From the NCBI RefSeq assembly GCF_003350325.1, contig NZ_QLYZ01000016.1:51793-115792 (forward strand): a stretch of 64,000 nt of DNA, in the 5' to 3' direction. This document shows positions 19,755 to 29,402 of this stretch, one piece after another (position 1 is the first letter of the stretch; every line of letters begins with the position of its first letter). The notes beneath the pieces were generated by a model. The model made no database searches. It saw nothing but the letters and a program-made list of their open reading frames with translations, and was not told where the DNA came from. The DNA is from Vibrio rhodolitus. GTDB lineage: Bacteria; Pseudomonadota; Gammaproteobacteria; Enterobacterales; Vibrionaceae. The position numbers and the translations under genes are program-made.

Positions 19755-20500
19755 TGTCGTTTACGGTTGTTATCCCAGCTCGTTACCAGTCAACTCGTTT
19801 GCCGGGTAAACCACTGGCTGATATCGCGGGCAAACCTATGATTCAATGGGTTTATGAGCAAGCGATTCAAGCTGGTGCGGATAATGTCATTATCGCTACC
19901 GATGATGAGCGTGTCGAACAAGCTGCAAAATCATTTGGCGCGCAGGTTTGCATGACCTCACCAAACCATGAATCGGGTACTGAGCGTTTGGCGGAAGTGG
20001 TCAAAGTGATGGGTATTGCTGATGACCACATTATCGTTAACGTGCAAGGCGACGAGCCGCTGATTCCACCGTCAATCATTGCACAAGTGGCTGACAACTT
20101 AGCTAATAGCCAAGCACCGATGGCAACACTGGCCGTTGAAATCAGTGATGAAGCGGAAGTATTTAACCCGAATGCAGTGAAAGTACTGACCGATAAAGAT
20201 GGTTATGCGATGTACTTTAGCCGAGCGACGATTCCATGGGATCGCGATAACTTTGCTAATAACAACACCATTGCCCAGCCTCTACTGCGCCATATCGGTA
20301 TTTACGCTTACCGCGCTGGCTTTATTAATACTTACATTAACTGGGAGCCAAGTGCTCTAGAGAAGATTGAGTGTTTAGAGCAGCTACGCGTACTTTGGTA
20401 TGGTGAAAAGATCCATGTGGCAGTTGCGAGCGAAGCACCAGCTGCTGGTGTTGATACGCCGGAAGATCTAGAAGCAGTTCGCGCGATTCTTGGTCATTAA
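19754..20500 (+). CDS. kdsB: KdsB, CMP-Kdo synthetase
   Basis: Cytidylyltransferase of 248 residues that activates Kdo with CTP for the LPS inner core. The N-terminal nucleotide-binding signature [14 protein letters not shown] is at residues 8-21, and the [12 protein letters not shown] loop near residue 97 binds substrate and metal. It is the last gene of the msbA-lpxK-ycaR-kdsB operon and is followed by a strong terminator. Confidence 0.96.
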   Translation: MSFTVVIPARYQSTRLPGKPLADIAGKPMIQWVYEQAIQAGADNVIIATDDERVEQAAKSFGAQVCMTSPNHESGTERLAEVVKVMGIADDHIIVNVQGDEPLIPPSIIAQVADNLANSQAPMATLAVEISDEAEVFNPNAVKVLTDKDGYAMYFSRATIPWDRDNFANNNTIAQPLLRHIGIYAYRAGFINTYINWEPSALEKIECLEQLRVLWYGEKIHVAVASEAPAAGVDTPEDLEAVRAILGH

Positions 20501-20521
20501 TCAGCACGATTAACCGATAGA

Positions 20522-20556
20522 AAAAAAGCCAGCCTAATGATTTAGGCTGGCTTTTT
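20522..20556. terminator. Bidirectional terminator between kdsB and the nap operon
   Basis: A long near-perfect stem (AAAAAGCCAGCCTAA / TTAGGCTGGCTTTTT) with a TGA loop and T runs on both strands serves kdsB and the end of the convergent nap operon. Confidence 0.9.
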
Positions 20557-20614
20557 AGTAACTAGAGTAGATAGGCATATACCAATCGAAGTCAGTCGAC
20601 TACTTCGTCAGGTA

Positions 20615-20752
20615 TTACTCTAGCTCCTTATCTTTCCCCATCGAAAGGATCCAGATGCAGATGGCGGCAACCACAGCAAAGCCTGACAGAATAATTACAG
20701 GCATGGCGCTATAACCGAGAATGTGCCAAATCACTGATTCAAGTGTACTCAT
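20615..20752 (-). CDS. TIGR02808-type nap-associated membrane microprotein
   Basis: A 45-residue protein with a single membrane helix (about residues 17-37, MPVIILSGFAVVAAICIWIL) and a charged tail GKDKELE. It lies 12 bases downstream of napC on the same strand, preceded by GGAG. This matches a family of very small proteins described next to periplasmic nitrate reductase genes in Vibrio and Photobacterium. Its function is unknown; size and topology resemble NapE, another single-helix Nap protein. It is probably the last gene of the operon, before the shared terminator. Confidence 0.8.
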   Translation of the reverse strand: MSTLESVIWHILGYSAMPVIILSGFAVVAAICIWILSMGKDKELE

Positions 20753-20764
20753 TACGCGCTCCTT

Positions 20765-21343
20765 CTATTGCCAGCCTTCGACACCTTCCATGTCAGGAAG
20801 ATGGTGTGAGATGCCTTTGTGACAGTCGATACAGGTCTTCTCGCCGTTGGCTAACGCGGTAGAGTGTTGTTTCGCGCCACGTGAACCTTGCTCAGAAAAA
20901 TCCATGTACTCGAATTCGTGACAATTACGACACTCTAACGAGTCATTCTTCTTCATTCGCGCCCATTCTCGTTCCGCTAAATGACCGCGACGTTCAGCAA
21001 ACTTCTCCGGAGTATCGATGGTTTTAAGCACGTAGTGGGCAAATAGCTCTTTAGATGCCTGCACTTTACGCACAATCTTATCTGTCCATTCATGGGGTAC
21101 GTGACAGTCAGAACAGATTGCACGCACACCTGAGCGGTTAGAGTAGTGAATGGTTGGTTTGATTTCTTCCACGATTGGCGCATGGCACCCAGAGCAGAAC
21201 TCTTCGGTGTTGGTTGCTTCCATACCCGTGTTGAATGCGCCCCAGAATAGAAGACCACCAGCAAAGCCCATAAATAACACCACCCCAACAGCAGCTTTAC
21301 TTGGGCGAGTTAGTCGCTTCCAAAACGCTTTTAATAATTTCAT
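20765..21343 (-). CDS. napC: NapC, membrane-anchored tetraheme quinol dehydrogenase
   Basis: NapC/NirT-type cytochrome c of 192 residues. It takes electrons from quinol and passes them to NapB/NapA in the periplasm. One N-terminal membrane helix (about residues 17-37) is followed by four heme-binding CxxCH motifs: CSGCH (50), CSDCH (77), CRNCH (138) and CIDCH (171). It lies downstream of napB. No napGH genes are present, so NapC should be the sole quinol entry point in this operon. Confidence 0.96.
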   Translation of the reverse strand: MKLLKAFWKRLTRPSKAAVGVVLFMGFAGGLLFWGAFNTGMEATNTEEFCSGCHAPIVEEIKPTIHYSNRSGVRAICSDCHVPHEWTDKIVRKVQASKELFAHYVLKTIDTPEKFAERRGHLAEREWARMKKNDSLECRNCHEFEYMDFSEQGSRGAKQHSTALANGEKTCIDCHKGISHHLPDMEGVEGWQ

Positions 21344-21372
21344 AGATTAACCTCGTTAACTTAGTGTTCTGT

Positions 21373-21828
21373 CTACTTGAGCGATTGAACACGTTCGAAA
21401 TCATTGTCTACTAGTGGTGCCGCCTCAGTTTGAGGTACGTGGCACTGCAAGCAGAAGTAACGTCGTGGGGACATATCCGCTAAAACTGCGTCTTCGCGGT
21501 TAACATAGTGAGTTACGCTAATCTTAGTCGCACCCATCTCTTTAGCATTTTTCCAGCTATGGCAAGCCAGACATTTATTGGCATTGAGTGATACTTCGTA
21601 ATTACGAATCGCATGTGGGATCAATGGTGGCTGATACACATAGCTGCTGTCGACCGAATGCTCTTTAGGATAATCTTTGAATTGGTCTGCTGGACGAGTG
21701 TCCTCCAATAAGGTTGCACCGCGCAGTGATTCCAGTCCTCCTGTGCCACCAGGATTGTCTAATTCAGCAAAAACGCTGCCGCTGATGACGGCGCCAATTG
21801 CGAATAGGGCAAGCATTAGTTTTTTCAT
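21373..21828 (-). CDS. napB: NapB, diheme cytochrome c subunit of periplasmic nitrate reductase
   Basis: Periplasmic electron-transfer subunit of 151 residues with a signal peptide ending VFA (residue 21) and two heme motifs, CLACH (86) and CLQCH (126). His residues near 57 and 72 are candidates for distal heme ligands. It lies between napA and napC. AGGAGAAG-like sequence (GGAGAAG) precedes the ATG. Confidence 0.95.
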   Translation of the reverse strand: MKKLMLALFAIGAVISGSVFAELDNPGGTGGLESLRGATLLEDTRPADQFKDYPKEHSVDSSYVYQPPLIPHAIRNYEVSLNANKCLACHSWKNAKEMGATKISVTHYVNREDAVLADMSPRRYFCLQCHVPQTEAAPLVDNDFERVQSLK

Positions 21829-21893
21829 TTTAACTTCTCCGCCGTGTGGCTAAATTCTGATTGTGGTCGCGCTGGGCGCGACCAAGTATTGTG

Positions 21894-24383
21894 TTAAACG
21901 ATCTTAGTGATCTTGACCGGACACTTCTTAAAGTCAGTCTGTTTAGACAGCGGGTCAGTCGCATCTAAGATCAGCTTGTTGATCAGAATTCGCGCATCGA
22001 AGAACGGAACGAAAACTAGCCCTTGCGGTGGCTTGTTACGACCGCGCGTTTCAACGCGTACACGTACTTCGCCACGTTTGTTTGACAGCAATACTTCTTC
22101 GCCGCGGCGAACGTTACGCGCTTTTGCATCATCTGGGTGCATGTAACACACCGCATCAGGAACCGCTTTGTACAGTTCTGGTACGCGACGAGTCATGGTG
22201 CCGGTATGCCAGTGTTCGAGAACACGACCGGTACATAGCCACATGTCGAACTCGCTATCAGGCACTTCTGGTGGCGCTTCGTAAGGCGCTGAAATGATCT
22301 TCGCTTTACCATCTTTGTTACCGTAGAAGTCCCAGCCAGAACCTACTTTCGCGTATGGGTCTGACCCTTCTTTAAAGCGCCACATGGTTTCTTTACCATC
22401 AACCACAGGCCAACGTAGACCACGTACGGTGTGGTAAACATCGTAAGGGGCTAGGTCATGACCATGACCACGACCAAAGGTAGCGTATTCTTCGAACAGA
22501 CCTTTTTGCACATAGAAGCCAAAGTGGTGCGCATCGTCATTAAGATCTCGCGCTTCTTCTACTGGGAATTTGTCTACGTTACCGTTGCGGTACAGTACGT
22601 CGAACATCGTTTTGCCACGTAATTCAGGTGCTTTGGCTAATAGTTCTTCCGGCCACACTTCTTCAATCTTGAAGCGTTTAGAAAACTCCATTAGCTGCCA
22701 TAAATCTGATTTCGCTTCGCCAACGGTTTCTACTTGTTGGTACCACGCTTGTGTGCGACGCTCTGCGTTACCGTAGGCACCTTCTTTTTCAATCCACATC
22801 GCAGTCGGTAGGATTAAGTCAGCAGCTTGCGCAGTCGCGGTTGGGTAAGGATCGGATACAACGATAAAGTTGTCCGGGTTGCGGTAACCTGGCAGACGCT
22901 CTTCGTTAATATTTGGACCCGCTTGCAGGTTGTTATTACATTGCACCCAGTAACAGTTCAGTACGCCATCATGCAGCATGCGATCTTGCAGTACCGCGTG
23001 GAAGCCTGGTTTTGGTGGAATCGTACCCTCTGGCAGTTTCCAAATTTTTTCTGTGATTTCACGGTGTTTTGGATTTGCTACCACCATATCTGCAGGTAGA
23101 CGGTGTGCAAAAGTACCCACTTCACGAGCAGTACCGCACGCCGATGGTTGACCTGTCAGCGAGAATGGACTGTTACCTGGAGTGGCGATTTTGCCGGTCA
23201 ATAAGTGAATGTTGTAAACCAAGTTGTTCATCCATACGCCACGTGTATGCTGGTTCATACCCATGGTCCAAAGTGACATCACTTTAGTGTTTGGATCGGC
23301 GTACTGCTTAGCCAGTTCAATTAGTTTTTCTGGTTCGACACCAGATAGCTCCGATGCTTTCTCCACAGTGTATGGCGCAACCGACGCTTTGTATTCTTCA
23401 AATGAAATGCTAGTTAGCTTGCCTGAGTTTGCATTTTTCGCCTTCACTTGCAGTGGATTATCATCACGTAAGCCGTAGCCGATATCGACGTCGGCTTGAG
23501 TGAAGTTGGTGTGCTTGTTAACAAAGTCCCAATTTACTGCATCGTTTTCGATGATGTAGTTGGCAATAAAGTTAGCAATAGCAAGATCAGATTGTGGTGT
23601 GAAAATGTAACCGTGATCTGCCAGTTCAAACGAGCGGTGATAGTAGGTCGACAATACGTTTACTTTCACATGTGGATGGCTTAAACGGCGGTCTGCAATA
23701 CGCGTCCACAAAACAGGGTGCATCTCTGCCATGTTTGAGCCCCAAAGGACGAAAGCATCGGCATTTTCGAAGTCATCGTAGCAGCCCATTGGCTCATCAA
23801 TACCGAAAGCGCGCATAAAGCCCACAACCGCTGAAGCCATACAGTGGCGTGCGTTAGGGTCAATGTTGTTTGAACGAAAACCCGCTTTCATAAGTTTTGA
23901 TGCTGCGTAGCCTTCCATTACGGTCCATTGACCTGAACCAAACATACCAACACTCGTTGGACCTTTCTTCTCTAGCGAGGCTTTCCACTTCTCTGCCATC
24001 GTATCGAATGCCACATCCCATGATACAGGAGTGAACTCTCCGTCTTTGTCGTACTTACCATCTTTCATACGCAGCAGAGGCTGAGTGAGACGATCGTGAC
24101 CGTACATAATCTTCGACAGGAAGTAGCCTTTAATACAGTTTAGGCCTTTGTTAACCGGCGCTTCAGGATCACCCTGTGTCGCAACGACTTTACCATTTTG
24201 CGTACCAACTAGAACGGAACAGCCGGTACCACAAAAACGACAAGGCGCCTTGTCCCAAGTGATTTTAGTTTGGTCTGAGCTGGCAATCAGGTTGGTCGCT
24301 GAAGCTGGTAGTGTGATACCAGCGACCGCTGCTGCTGATGCCGCTGCGTTTGCTTTCACAAACGCACGTCTTGTCATTTTCAT
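21894..24383 (-). CDS. napA: NapA, periplasmic nitrate reductase catalytic subunit
   Basis: Molybdoenzyme of 829 residues reducing nitrate to nitrite. The N-terminus is a twin-arginine signal (TRRAFVK) ending near residue 29. A [4Fe-4S] motif uses Cys 48, 51, 55 and 83, followed by the Lys of KGYF that relays electrons. The Mo-ligand Cys lies in NARHCMAS, near residue 181, and the C-terminal domain binds the bis-MGD cofactor. Its start overlaps the napD end by 4 bases, coupling it to its chaperone. Confidence 0.97.
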   Translation of the reverse strand: MKMTRRAFVKANAAASAAAVAGITLPASATNLIASSDQTKITWDKAPCRFCGTGCSVLVGTQNGKVVATQGDPEAPVNKGLNCIKGYFLSKIMYGHDRLTQPLLRMKDGKYDKDGEFTPVSWDVAFDTMAEKWKASLEKKGPTSVGMFGSGQWTVMEGYAASKLMKAGFRSNNIDPNARHCMASAVVGFMRAFGIDEPMGCYDDFENADAFVLWGSNMAEMHPVLWTRIADRRLSHPHVKVNVLSTYYHRSFELADHGYIFTPQSDLAIANFIANYIIENDAVNWDFVNKHTNFTQADVDIGYGLRDDNPLQVKAKNANSGKLTSISFEEYKASVAPYTVEKASELSGVEPEKLIELAKQYADPNTKVMSLWTMGMNQHTRGVWMNNLVYNIHLLTGKIATPGNSPFSLTGQPSACGTAREVGTFAHRLPADMVVANPKHREITEKIWKLPEGTIPPKPGFHAVLQDRMLHDGVLNCYWVQCNNNLQAGPNINEERLPGYRNPDNFIVVSDPYPTATAQAADLILPTAMWIEKEGAYGNAERRTQAWYQQVETVGEAKSDLWQLMEFSKRFKIEEVWPEELLAKAPELRGKTMFDVLYRNGNVDKFPVEEARDLNDDAHHFGFYVQKGLFEEYATFGRGHGHDLAPYDVYHTVRGLRWPVVDGKETMWRFKEGSDPYAKVGSGWDFYGNKDGKAKIISAPYEAPPEVPDSEFDMWLCTGRVLEHWHTGTMTRRVPELYKAVPDAVCYMHPDDAKARNVRRGEEVLLSNKRGEVRVRVETRGRNKPPQGLVFVPFFDARILINKLILDATDPLSKQTDFKKCPVKITKIV

Positions 24384-24685
24384 ACTTCACCCTCTACTTG
24401 GGAATGTTGTGATCCAGTGTTTGCTTGGTCATCGTCTAGGTCTCGCTCGATTTGGTGATAAACCATTACCGTGCTGACGACATGCGCTAAGTTATTTATT
24501 TTCTCGATAACGTCGGTAATAAAGCCTTCGCTTTGGGTTTCCAAAACAACGACAATTTTGCCCTCTGGGCTGTCACCGAAGATTTCGGCAGTATCAAATT
24601 GTTCGATTTGACTCTTCACGCTCTCTAGGTGCTCGGGCACGACGTGGACAATCAAACTTGATATATGAACTTCATTTCGGGGCAT
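24380..24685 (-). CDS. napD: NapD, chaperone for NapA maturation
   Basis: Cytoplasmic 101-residue NapD, which binds the NapA twin-arginine signal peptide and delays export until the cofactor is inserted. It starts [18 protein letters not shown] and contains [10 protein letters not shown], both typical of the family. The C-terminal tail (residues about 85-101) is longer and acidic, a vibrio trait. It overlaps napA by 4 bases. Confidence 0.92.
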   Translation of the reverse strand: MPRNEVHISSLIVHVVPEHLESVKSQIEQFDTAEIFGDSPEGKIVVVLETQSEGFITDVIEKINNLAHVVSTVMVYHQIERDLDDDQANTGSQHSQVEGEV

Positions 24686-24709
24686 TAGCTGCTCTCTTTT
24701 TTCGGCGCG

Positions 24710-25195
24710 TTACGCGACTTGATTGCTCACATTGATAGATGAAGTCGGGCAGACGGCGACACACGCGCCGCAACCATTACACAGAGTTGTGTCGAGGTTT
24801 GGCTGGGCGACTCGCCCAACTTCTAAGCGAAACTGGATCGCCATGCTGTCGCACATTTCTCCACATGAACGACACTCAACATTCTGTTGTGCAAGACATT
24901 GTTGATTGATAGCTGCTTTTGCTTGCCAAGGCGTCTCTTGTTGGCTTTTAAACAACGATTCAGGACAGGCATCAGCACATTGATAGCAAAAGGTGCATTC
25001 ATCAATGGTGAAGTCAACTTGCGGGAAGCCACCATCACCTTTGACAATAATGTTGGTTTCGCAGGCTTTCAGGCACTCGCCGCACTGAGTACAGAGGTCA
25101 GTAAATCTTTCAGGCGTCGTTAACCACGGCAAGCGTACAGAATCGTCTTGCGCTGCTTTGCGGGTGAAAAGACGCCTTCTTGAAAGATCGACCAT
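24710..25195 (-). CDS. napF: NapF, ferredoxin-type protein for NapA maturation
   Basis: Iron-sulfur protein of 161 residues and first gene of the nap operon. It has cysteine clusters CTQCGECLKAC (35-45), CTFCYQCADACP (about 67-78), CRSCGEMC (about 108) and CNGCGACVAVCP (about 139). NapF of E. coli interacts with NapA in the cytoplasm and helps load its [4Fe-4S] cluster. The N-terminal DLSRRRLFTR is the usual family start. Confidence 0.93.
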   Translation of the reverse strand: MVDLSRRRLFTRKAAQDDSVRLPWLTTPERFTDLCTQCGECLKACETNIIVKGDGGFPQVDFTIDECTFCYQCADACPESLFKSQQETPWQAKAAINQQCLAQQNVECRSCGEMCDSMAIQFRLEVGRVAQPNLDTTLCNGCGACVAVCPTSSINVSNQVA

Positions 25196-25268
25196 TAAAG
25201 AGAATCCACAACGTGGGTTGTATTAAATGACCATTGCCATTAACAACCTTTCATTTATCAATAATTAA

Positions 25269-25274
25269 ATTGTA
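25269..25274 (-). promoter_or_regulatory. Predicted -10 element of the nap operon
   Basis: TACAAT on the minus strand places the start point near 25262. The NarP-like site is then centred near -42.5 and the FNR-like site near -71.5. No good -35 is visible, as expected for an activator-dependent promoter. Confidence 0.5.
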
Positions 25275-25296
25275 GGATTTGTCATATTTGTATAAA

Positions 25297-25312
25297 TACC
25301 TCCAAGGGGGTA
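25297..25312. promoter_or_regulatory. NarP-type 7-2-7 heptamer pair
   Basis: TACCTCC-AA-GGGGGTA is an inverted pair of heptamers with 2-base spacing, the arrangement NarP requires. Each arm matches TACYYMT at six of seven positions. It lies between the divergent nap and narQP units. Confidence 0.65.
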
Positions 25313-25326
25313 TTTAGGGAGGGAGT

Positions 25327-25340
25327 TTGTTTTAGATCAA
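25327..25340. promoter_or_regulatory. FNR box of the nap control region
   Basis: TTGTTTTAGATCAA matches TTGAT-N4-ATCAA with one mismatch in the left half. It lies promoter-distal to the NarP-type site, the same order as at E. coli napF. Confidence 0.65.
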
Positions 25341-25435
25341 CTAATTCGATTGGGTTTGATCACATATTGGCGTTGGCGCTAAAATTCAAAACAAAGATAA
25401 TTTGTCACAAATGGTTTTAACCATTCGAGGTTCGG

Positions 25436-27160
25436 TTGTTAAAAAGTATTAAAAAGTCGGTAACGGGAACGATTGCGAAGGCATTGTCATTAATTGTGCT
25501 GCTTTCAGTGGCGACGATCGGCTACGCGTTTGTGTTGTTGGCTTCGAGTTTAAATGACGCTGAAGCGCTCAACGTGGCAGGCTCAATGCGTATGCAAAGC
25601 TATCGACTCGCACACGACATTCAATCGCAATCCAGTGATTTTTCTTCACATATTTTCTTATTTGAGCGTTCAATCTATTCTCCGTCGATGAAAGCGCTGC
25701 AAAACTGGGATGTGCCAGAGGATATTACGCAGGACTACTACCAATTGATTATGCGTTGGCACGAGCTTAAAGAAGTGCTGATCAGCGAACAGCGCTCGCA
25801 GTACTTGTTGCTAGTTCCTTCGTTTGTTTCTCAAATCGATGCTTTTGTGTTTAAGCTGCAAGGTTTTTCCGAGAAGAAGTTGGTAGAGCTAGCTTGGGTT
25901 GGGGTCGTTGGCTTAGGTGGAATACTCGTTACCAGCTTGTTTGTAGTGCTGTTCGTCCGCCGTGAGATCGTTCATCCATTGAGAGCGCTGGTGGTGGCGA
26001 GTGAGCAAATTAAATCACGCTCTTTTGATGTTGAGTTGAATGTGGTCAGTGATAATGAGATGGGGATTCTCACTCGAACGTTTAACAATACGGCTAAAGA
26101 GTTAGGCAAACTGTACCATGGCTTAGAAAAGGCCGTGAACGAGAAGACTCACAAGTTGCAGCATGCCAATCAGTCTTTACAAGTGCTGTACAAGTCCTCC
26201 AGTGAGCTCACAGCATCGAGGATTACTCCGGATAACTTTGCGGCGATCTTGCAGCAAATAGTGAGTATTGAGGGGGTAAGTGCCGTCAAACTCGAAATTG
26301 GCGCGGGTGCTGAAAAACCGATGGTGCTCACCAAAGGTGAGTTGGACGAGCAGACCTCGTCGAGTCGAACGCTGACACTGGATGGTCAAGAGTTAGGTAC
26401 TCTGTACTGGAATTGGTACCTGCCTTGTCCAGATCAAGACTTAATTGATAACTTTGTGCGCATTCTTTCCCGAGCGGTTTACTATAACCAAGCGCAGCGT
26501 CAATCTGAGCAATTATTGTTGTTGGAAGAGCGCGCGACGATTGCTCGTGAGTTACATGATTCATTGGCACAATCACTGTCTTATTTGAAAATCCAAGTAT
26601 CGCTGCTGAAACGGATGATGAAAAAACTTGAGCAAAGTTCAGAACTTGATAAATCCAACGCGATTGTCAGTGATTTAGATTCCGCTTTGTCAGGTGCATA
26701 CACTCAACTGCGAGAGTTATTAACTACCTTTAGATTATCGATTAAAGAAGGTAACTTTGATACCTCGCTAAAAGAAATGCTAGCTCAGCTTCAGGAACAA
26801 ACCGAGGCAAATATTGTGCTGACCAATCAGCTTTCATCATTGGAGCTCGATGCCCATGAACAAGTGCATTTGTTACAGCTGATCCGCGAGGCGACCATTA
26901 ATGCAATCAAACATGCCGATGCGACCAAAATCGAGATCTTTTGTACCGAGAGTAATGATGATGTCACGATCAAAGTGGTTGATGACGGAGTCGGTATTGA
27001 AAGCCAAGAAAGCAAGATTAACCACTATGGTTTGTCGATCATGCATGAGCGCGCCAGTCGCTTAAATGGTCAACTAACGATTAAAACCGCTAGCCAACAA
27101 GGCTGCGAAATAGAACTAAAATATCCAAGAATAAAGGATAACGACTTTGACACAATGTAG
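25436..27160 (+). CDS. narQ: NarQ, nitrate/nitrite sensor histidine kinase
   Basis: Membrane histidine kinase of 574 residues. TM1 (about 17-36) and TM2 (about 149-170) flank a helical sensor whose GSMRMQSYRLAHDI segment is the nitrate-binding P-box. HAMP and GAF-like parts follow, then the HisKA_3 box ERATIARELHDSLAQ with the phosphorylated His near 372, and a C-terminal ATPase domain. The only possible start is TTG at 25436, preceded by GAGG. Its end overlaps narP by 14 bases. It is divergent from the nap operon it should control. Confidence 0.93.
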   Translation: MLKSIKKSVTGTIAKALSLIVLLSVATIGYAFVLLASSLNDAEALNVAGSMRMQSYRLAHDIQSQSSDFSSHIFLFERSIYSPSMKALQNWDVPEDITQDYYQLIMRWHELKEVLISEQRSQYLLLVPSFVSQIDAFVFKLQGFSEKKLVELAWVGVVGLGGILVTSLFVVLFVRREIVHPLRALVVASEQIKSRSFDVELNVVSDNEMGILTRTFNNTAKELGKLYHGLEKAVNEKTHKLQHANQSLQVLYKSSSELTASRITPDNFAAILQQIVSIEGVSAVKLEIGAGAEKPMVLTKGELDEQTSSSRTLTLDGQELGTLYWNWYLPCPDQDLIDNFVRILSRAVYYNQAQRQSEQLLLLEERATIARELHDSLAQSLSYLKIQVSLLKRMMKKLEQSSELDKSNAIVSDLDSALSGAYTQLRELLTTFRLSIKEGNFDTSLKEMLAQLQEQTEANIVLTNQLSSLELDAHEQVHLLQLIREATINAIKHADATKIEIFCTESNDDVTIKVVDDGVGIESQESKINHYGLSIMHERASRLNGQLTIKTASQQGCEIELKYPRIKDNDFDTM

Positions 27161-27779
27161 AGTAATGCTGGTCGATGATCACCCGTTGATGCGTCGAGGA
27201 TTAAGCCAGTTGCTGAGCTTTGAAGATGAATTTGAAGTGATTGCTGAGGCTTCCTCTGGGGCTGAAGCGGTAGCCAAAAACCACGAAGTTGAGCCAGACT
27301 TGATCCTGCTCGATTTGAACATGAAGGGTATGTCGGGACTTGATACTCTCAATGCCTTACGTGCGGACAACTGCGATGCGAATATCGTCATTTTGACTGT
27401 GTCTGATAGCGCTGCGGATATTGACGCGTTAGTTAAAGCAGGCGCTGATGGTTATCTGCTTAAAGATACCGAGCCAGATGAGTTGATTGAGGTACTAAAA
27501 AATAGCCTTAAAGGCGATAAAGCTTACAGCAAAGAAGTAGCGCAATATTTGGCAGAGCGTGAAACGCAAGACGATGTGTTTGATGCCCTGACAGACCGCG
27601 AGATGCAGATCTTAAGGCAAGTTGCCAAGGGGTTGAGAAATAAGCAGATTGCTGACAATTTATTTATTTCAGAGTCGACGGTAAAAGTGCATATGAAGAG
27701 TTTACTGAAAAAGCTGGTGGTGCCATCTCGCACCGCGGCAACGGTGCTCTATCTTGAGCGTTATGGCGATTTAAAATAA
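27147..27779 (+). CDS. narP: NarP, nitrate/nitrite response regulator
   Basis: Response regulator of 210 residues with an N-terminal receiver (phospho-acceptor Asp in LILLDLNM, about residue 54) and a C-terminal LuxR-type helix-turn-helix (about 148-205, LTDREMQILRQVAKGLRNKQIA). NarP rather than NarL is favoured by its pairing with narQ, location beside nap, and the 7-2-7 site nearby. Like narQ it starts with TTG, at 27147, inside the narQ 3' end, which suggests translational coupling and modest expression. Confidence 0.92.
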   Translation: MTQCRVMLVDDHPLMRRGLSQLLSFEDEFEVIAEASSGAEAVAKNHEVEPDLILLDLNMKGMSGLDTLNALRADNCDANIVILTVSDSAADIDALVKAGADGYLLKDTEPDELIEVLKNSLKGDKAYSKEVAQYLAERETQDDVFDALTDREMQILRQVAKGLRNKQIADNLFISESTVKVHMKSLLKKLVVPSRTAATVLYLERYGDLK

Positions 27780-27784
27780 GCAAT

Positions 27785-27823
27785 AAAAAAGGTTCATCAC
27801 CAGAGAGCGGGGATGAACCTTTA
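27785..27823. terminator. Bidirectional terminator between narP and spoVR
   Basis: An 11-bp stem (AAAGGTTCATC / GATGAACCTTT) with a 13-base loop; the T run is stronger on the minus strand, at the end of the SpoVR gene. Confidence 0.8.
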
Positions 27824-27854
27824 ATCTATTCTGAGCGTTTGATGGGATGCTTAG

Positions 27855-29393
27855 CTAGATACCTGAATCGTAGTTATTGCGCTGCGGACAGGTACCAATA
27901 ATCTCACGTCGACCGGATTCTTTTACTTCCTCCAGAATGACATCAAAGCCCCACAAACGGTAAAGATGTTTGAGCACCTCATTGTATCCTTCATGAAGTG
28001 GAATGCGATCATGCGGCACATATTGCAGTGTCATTGAGCGATCCCCACGTACATCAACATTAAACACCTGGATATTGGGCTCTAAGTTGCTGAGGTTATA
28101 CTGCGCAGCGAGCTTCTCACGAATGGCCTTATAGCCCATATCATCATGGATATGACTCACCTCAATATAGTTTTTGCGATCATCATCGACGATGGAGAAT
28201 AGCTTAAAGTCACGGATCAGTTTTGGTGATAAGTACTGACTAATAAAACTCTCGTCTTTAAAGTTGTGCATCGCAAAGTGCACCGCTTCTAACCAATCGC
28301 TGCCAGCGAGCTCTGGGAACCACTCTTTATCCTCATCAGTCGGCTCTTCGCAGATGCGGCGAATATCACGAAACATCGCAAAACCCAGTGCGTACGGGTT
28401 GATGCCACTAAAGTAAGGGCTGTTATAGGCGGGCTGTGCTACCACGCTAGTGTGACTATGCAAGAATTCTAGGATAAAGCGCTCTGAGACTACGCCCTCA
28501 TCATAGAGATGATTCAAAATCGTGTAGTGCCAGAATGTTGCCCAGCCCTCATTCATCACTTGTGTCTGCTTTTGCGGATAGAAATATTGGCTGACCTTGC
28601 GCACAATGCGCACGATCTCGCGCTGCCAAGACTCAAGCAGTGGCGCATGTTTTTCAATAAAGTAGAGAATGTTCTCTTGCGGCTCTGTTGGGAAGCGCAC
28701 TTTTTCACATTCTTCTTTATCTGCAGTTTTTGGTACAGTGCGCCACAAGTCGTTTACCTGAGATTGCAAATAGGCTTCACGCTCTTCTTGGCGGCTTTTC
28801 TCCTCGGCAATAGAGATTTTTTCAGGGCGTTTGTAACGATCTACGCCATAGTTCATCAGTGCATGGCAAGAGTCGAGCAGTTCTTCGACTTCTGAGACAC
28901 CATATTTTTCTTCACACTCGGCAATGTATTTTTTGGCGAATAATAGATAATCGATGATTGAACCCGCGTCGGTCCAGGCTTGGAAGAGGTAATTACCTTT
29001 AAAGAAGGAGTTATGCCCATAACAGGCATGCGCCATTACCAACGCCTGCATAGTAACTGTGTTTTCTTCCATCAGGTAGGCAATACAGGGATTGGAGTTA
29101 ATCACAATCTCGTAGGCAAGCCCCATTTGACCATGTTTATAGCCTTGCTCTGTCTGGATGAACTTCTTGCCAAATGACCAATGATTGTAGTTGATTGGCA
29201 TACCGATACTCGAATAGGCATCCATCATTTGCTCAGAGGTAATCACCTCGATTTGGTTAGGATAGGTATCGAGTTTGTAGTGCTCGGCAACGCGCTTAAT
29301 TTCAACGTGATAGCGTTCTAGCAAACCAAACGTCCAGTCAGGACCATCAGGCAACAGTTTATCGCTTTTCTTTGTAGTTGATTTTGTTGTCAT
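27855..29393 (-). CDS. SpoVR/YcgB-family protein
   Basis: A 512-residue SpoVR family protein, related to B. subtilis SpoVR (spore cortex) and E. coli YcgB. Typical segments are WTFGLLERYHVEI near the N-terminus and VMNEGWATFWHYTILN in the middle, whose EGWAxxxH pattern suggests a metal site. Biochemical function is unknown. It is 9 bases downstream of the YeaH gene and forms one unit with YeaH and PrkA, a conserved stress-associated trio. GGAGG precedes the ATG. Confidence 0.9.
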   Translation of the reverse strand: MTTKSTTKKSDKLLPDGPDWTFGLLERYHVEIKRVAEHYKLDTYPNQIEVITSEQMMDAYSSIGMPINYNHWSFGKKFIQTEQGYKHGQMGLAYEIVINSNPCIAYLMEENTVTMQALVMAHACYGHNSFFKGNYLFQAWTDAGSIIDYLLFAKKYIAECEEKYGVSEVEELLDSCHALMNYGVDRYKRPEKISIAEEKSRQEEREAYLQSQVNDLWRTVPKTADKEECEKVRFPTEPQENILYFIEKHAPLLESWQREIVRIVRKVSQYFYPQKQTQVMNEGWATFWHYTILNHLYDEGVVSERFILEFLHSHTSVVAQPAYNSPYFSGINPYALGFAMFRDIRRICEEPTDEDKEWFPELAGSDWLEAVHFAMHNFKDESFISQYLSPKLIRDFKLFSIVDDDRKNYIEVSHIHDDMGYKAIREKLAAQYNLSNLEPNIQVFNVDVRGDRSMTLQYVPHDRIPLHEGYNEVLKHLYRLWGFDVILEEVKESGRREIIGTCPQRNNYDSGI

Positions 29394-29402
29394 GGAGCCT
29401 CC

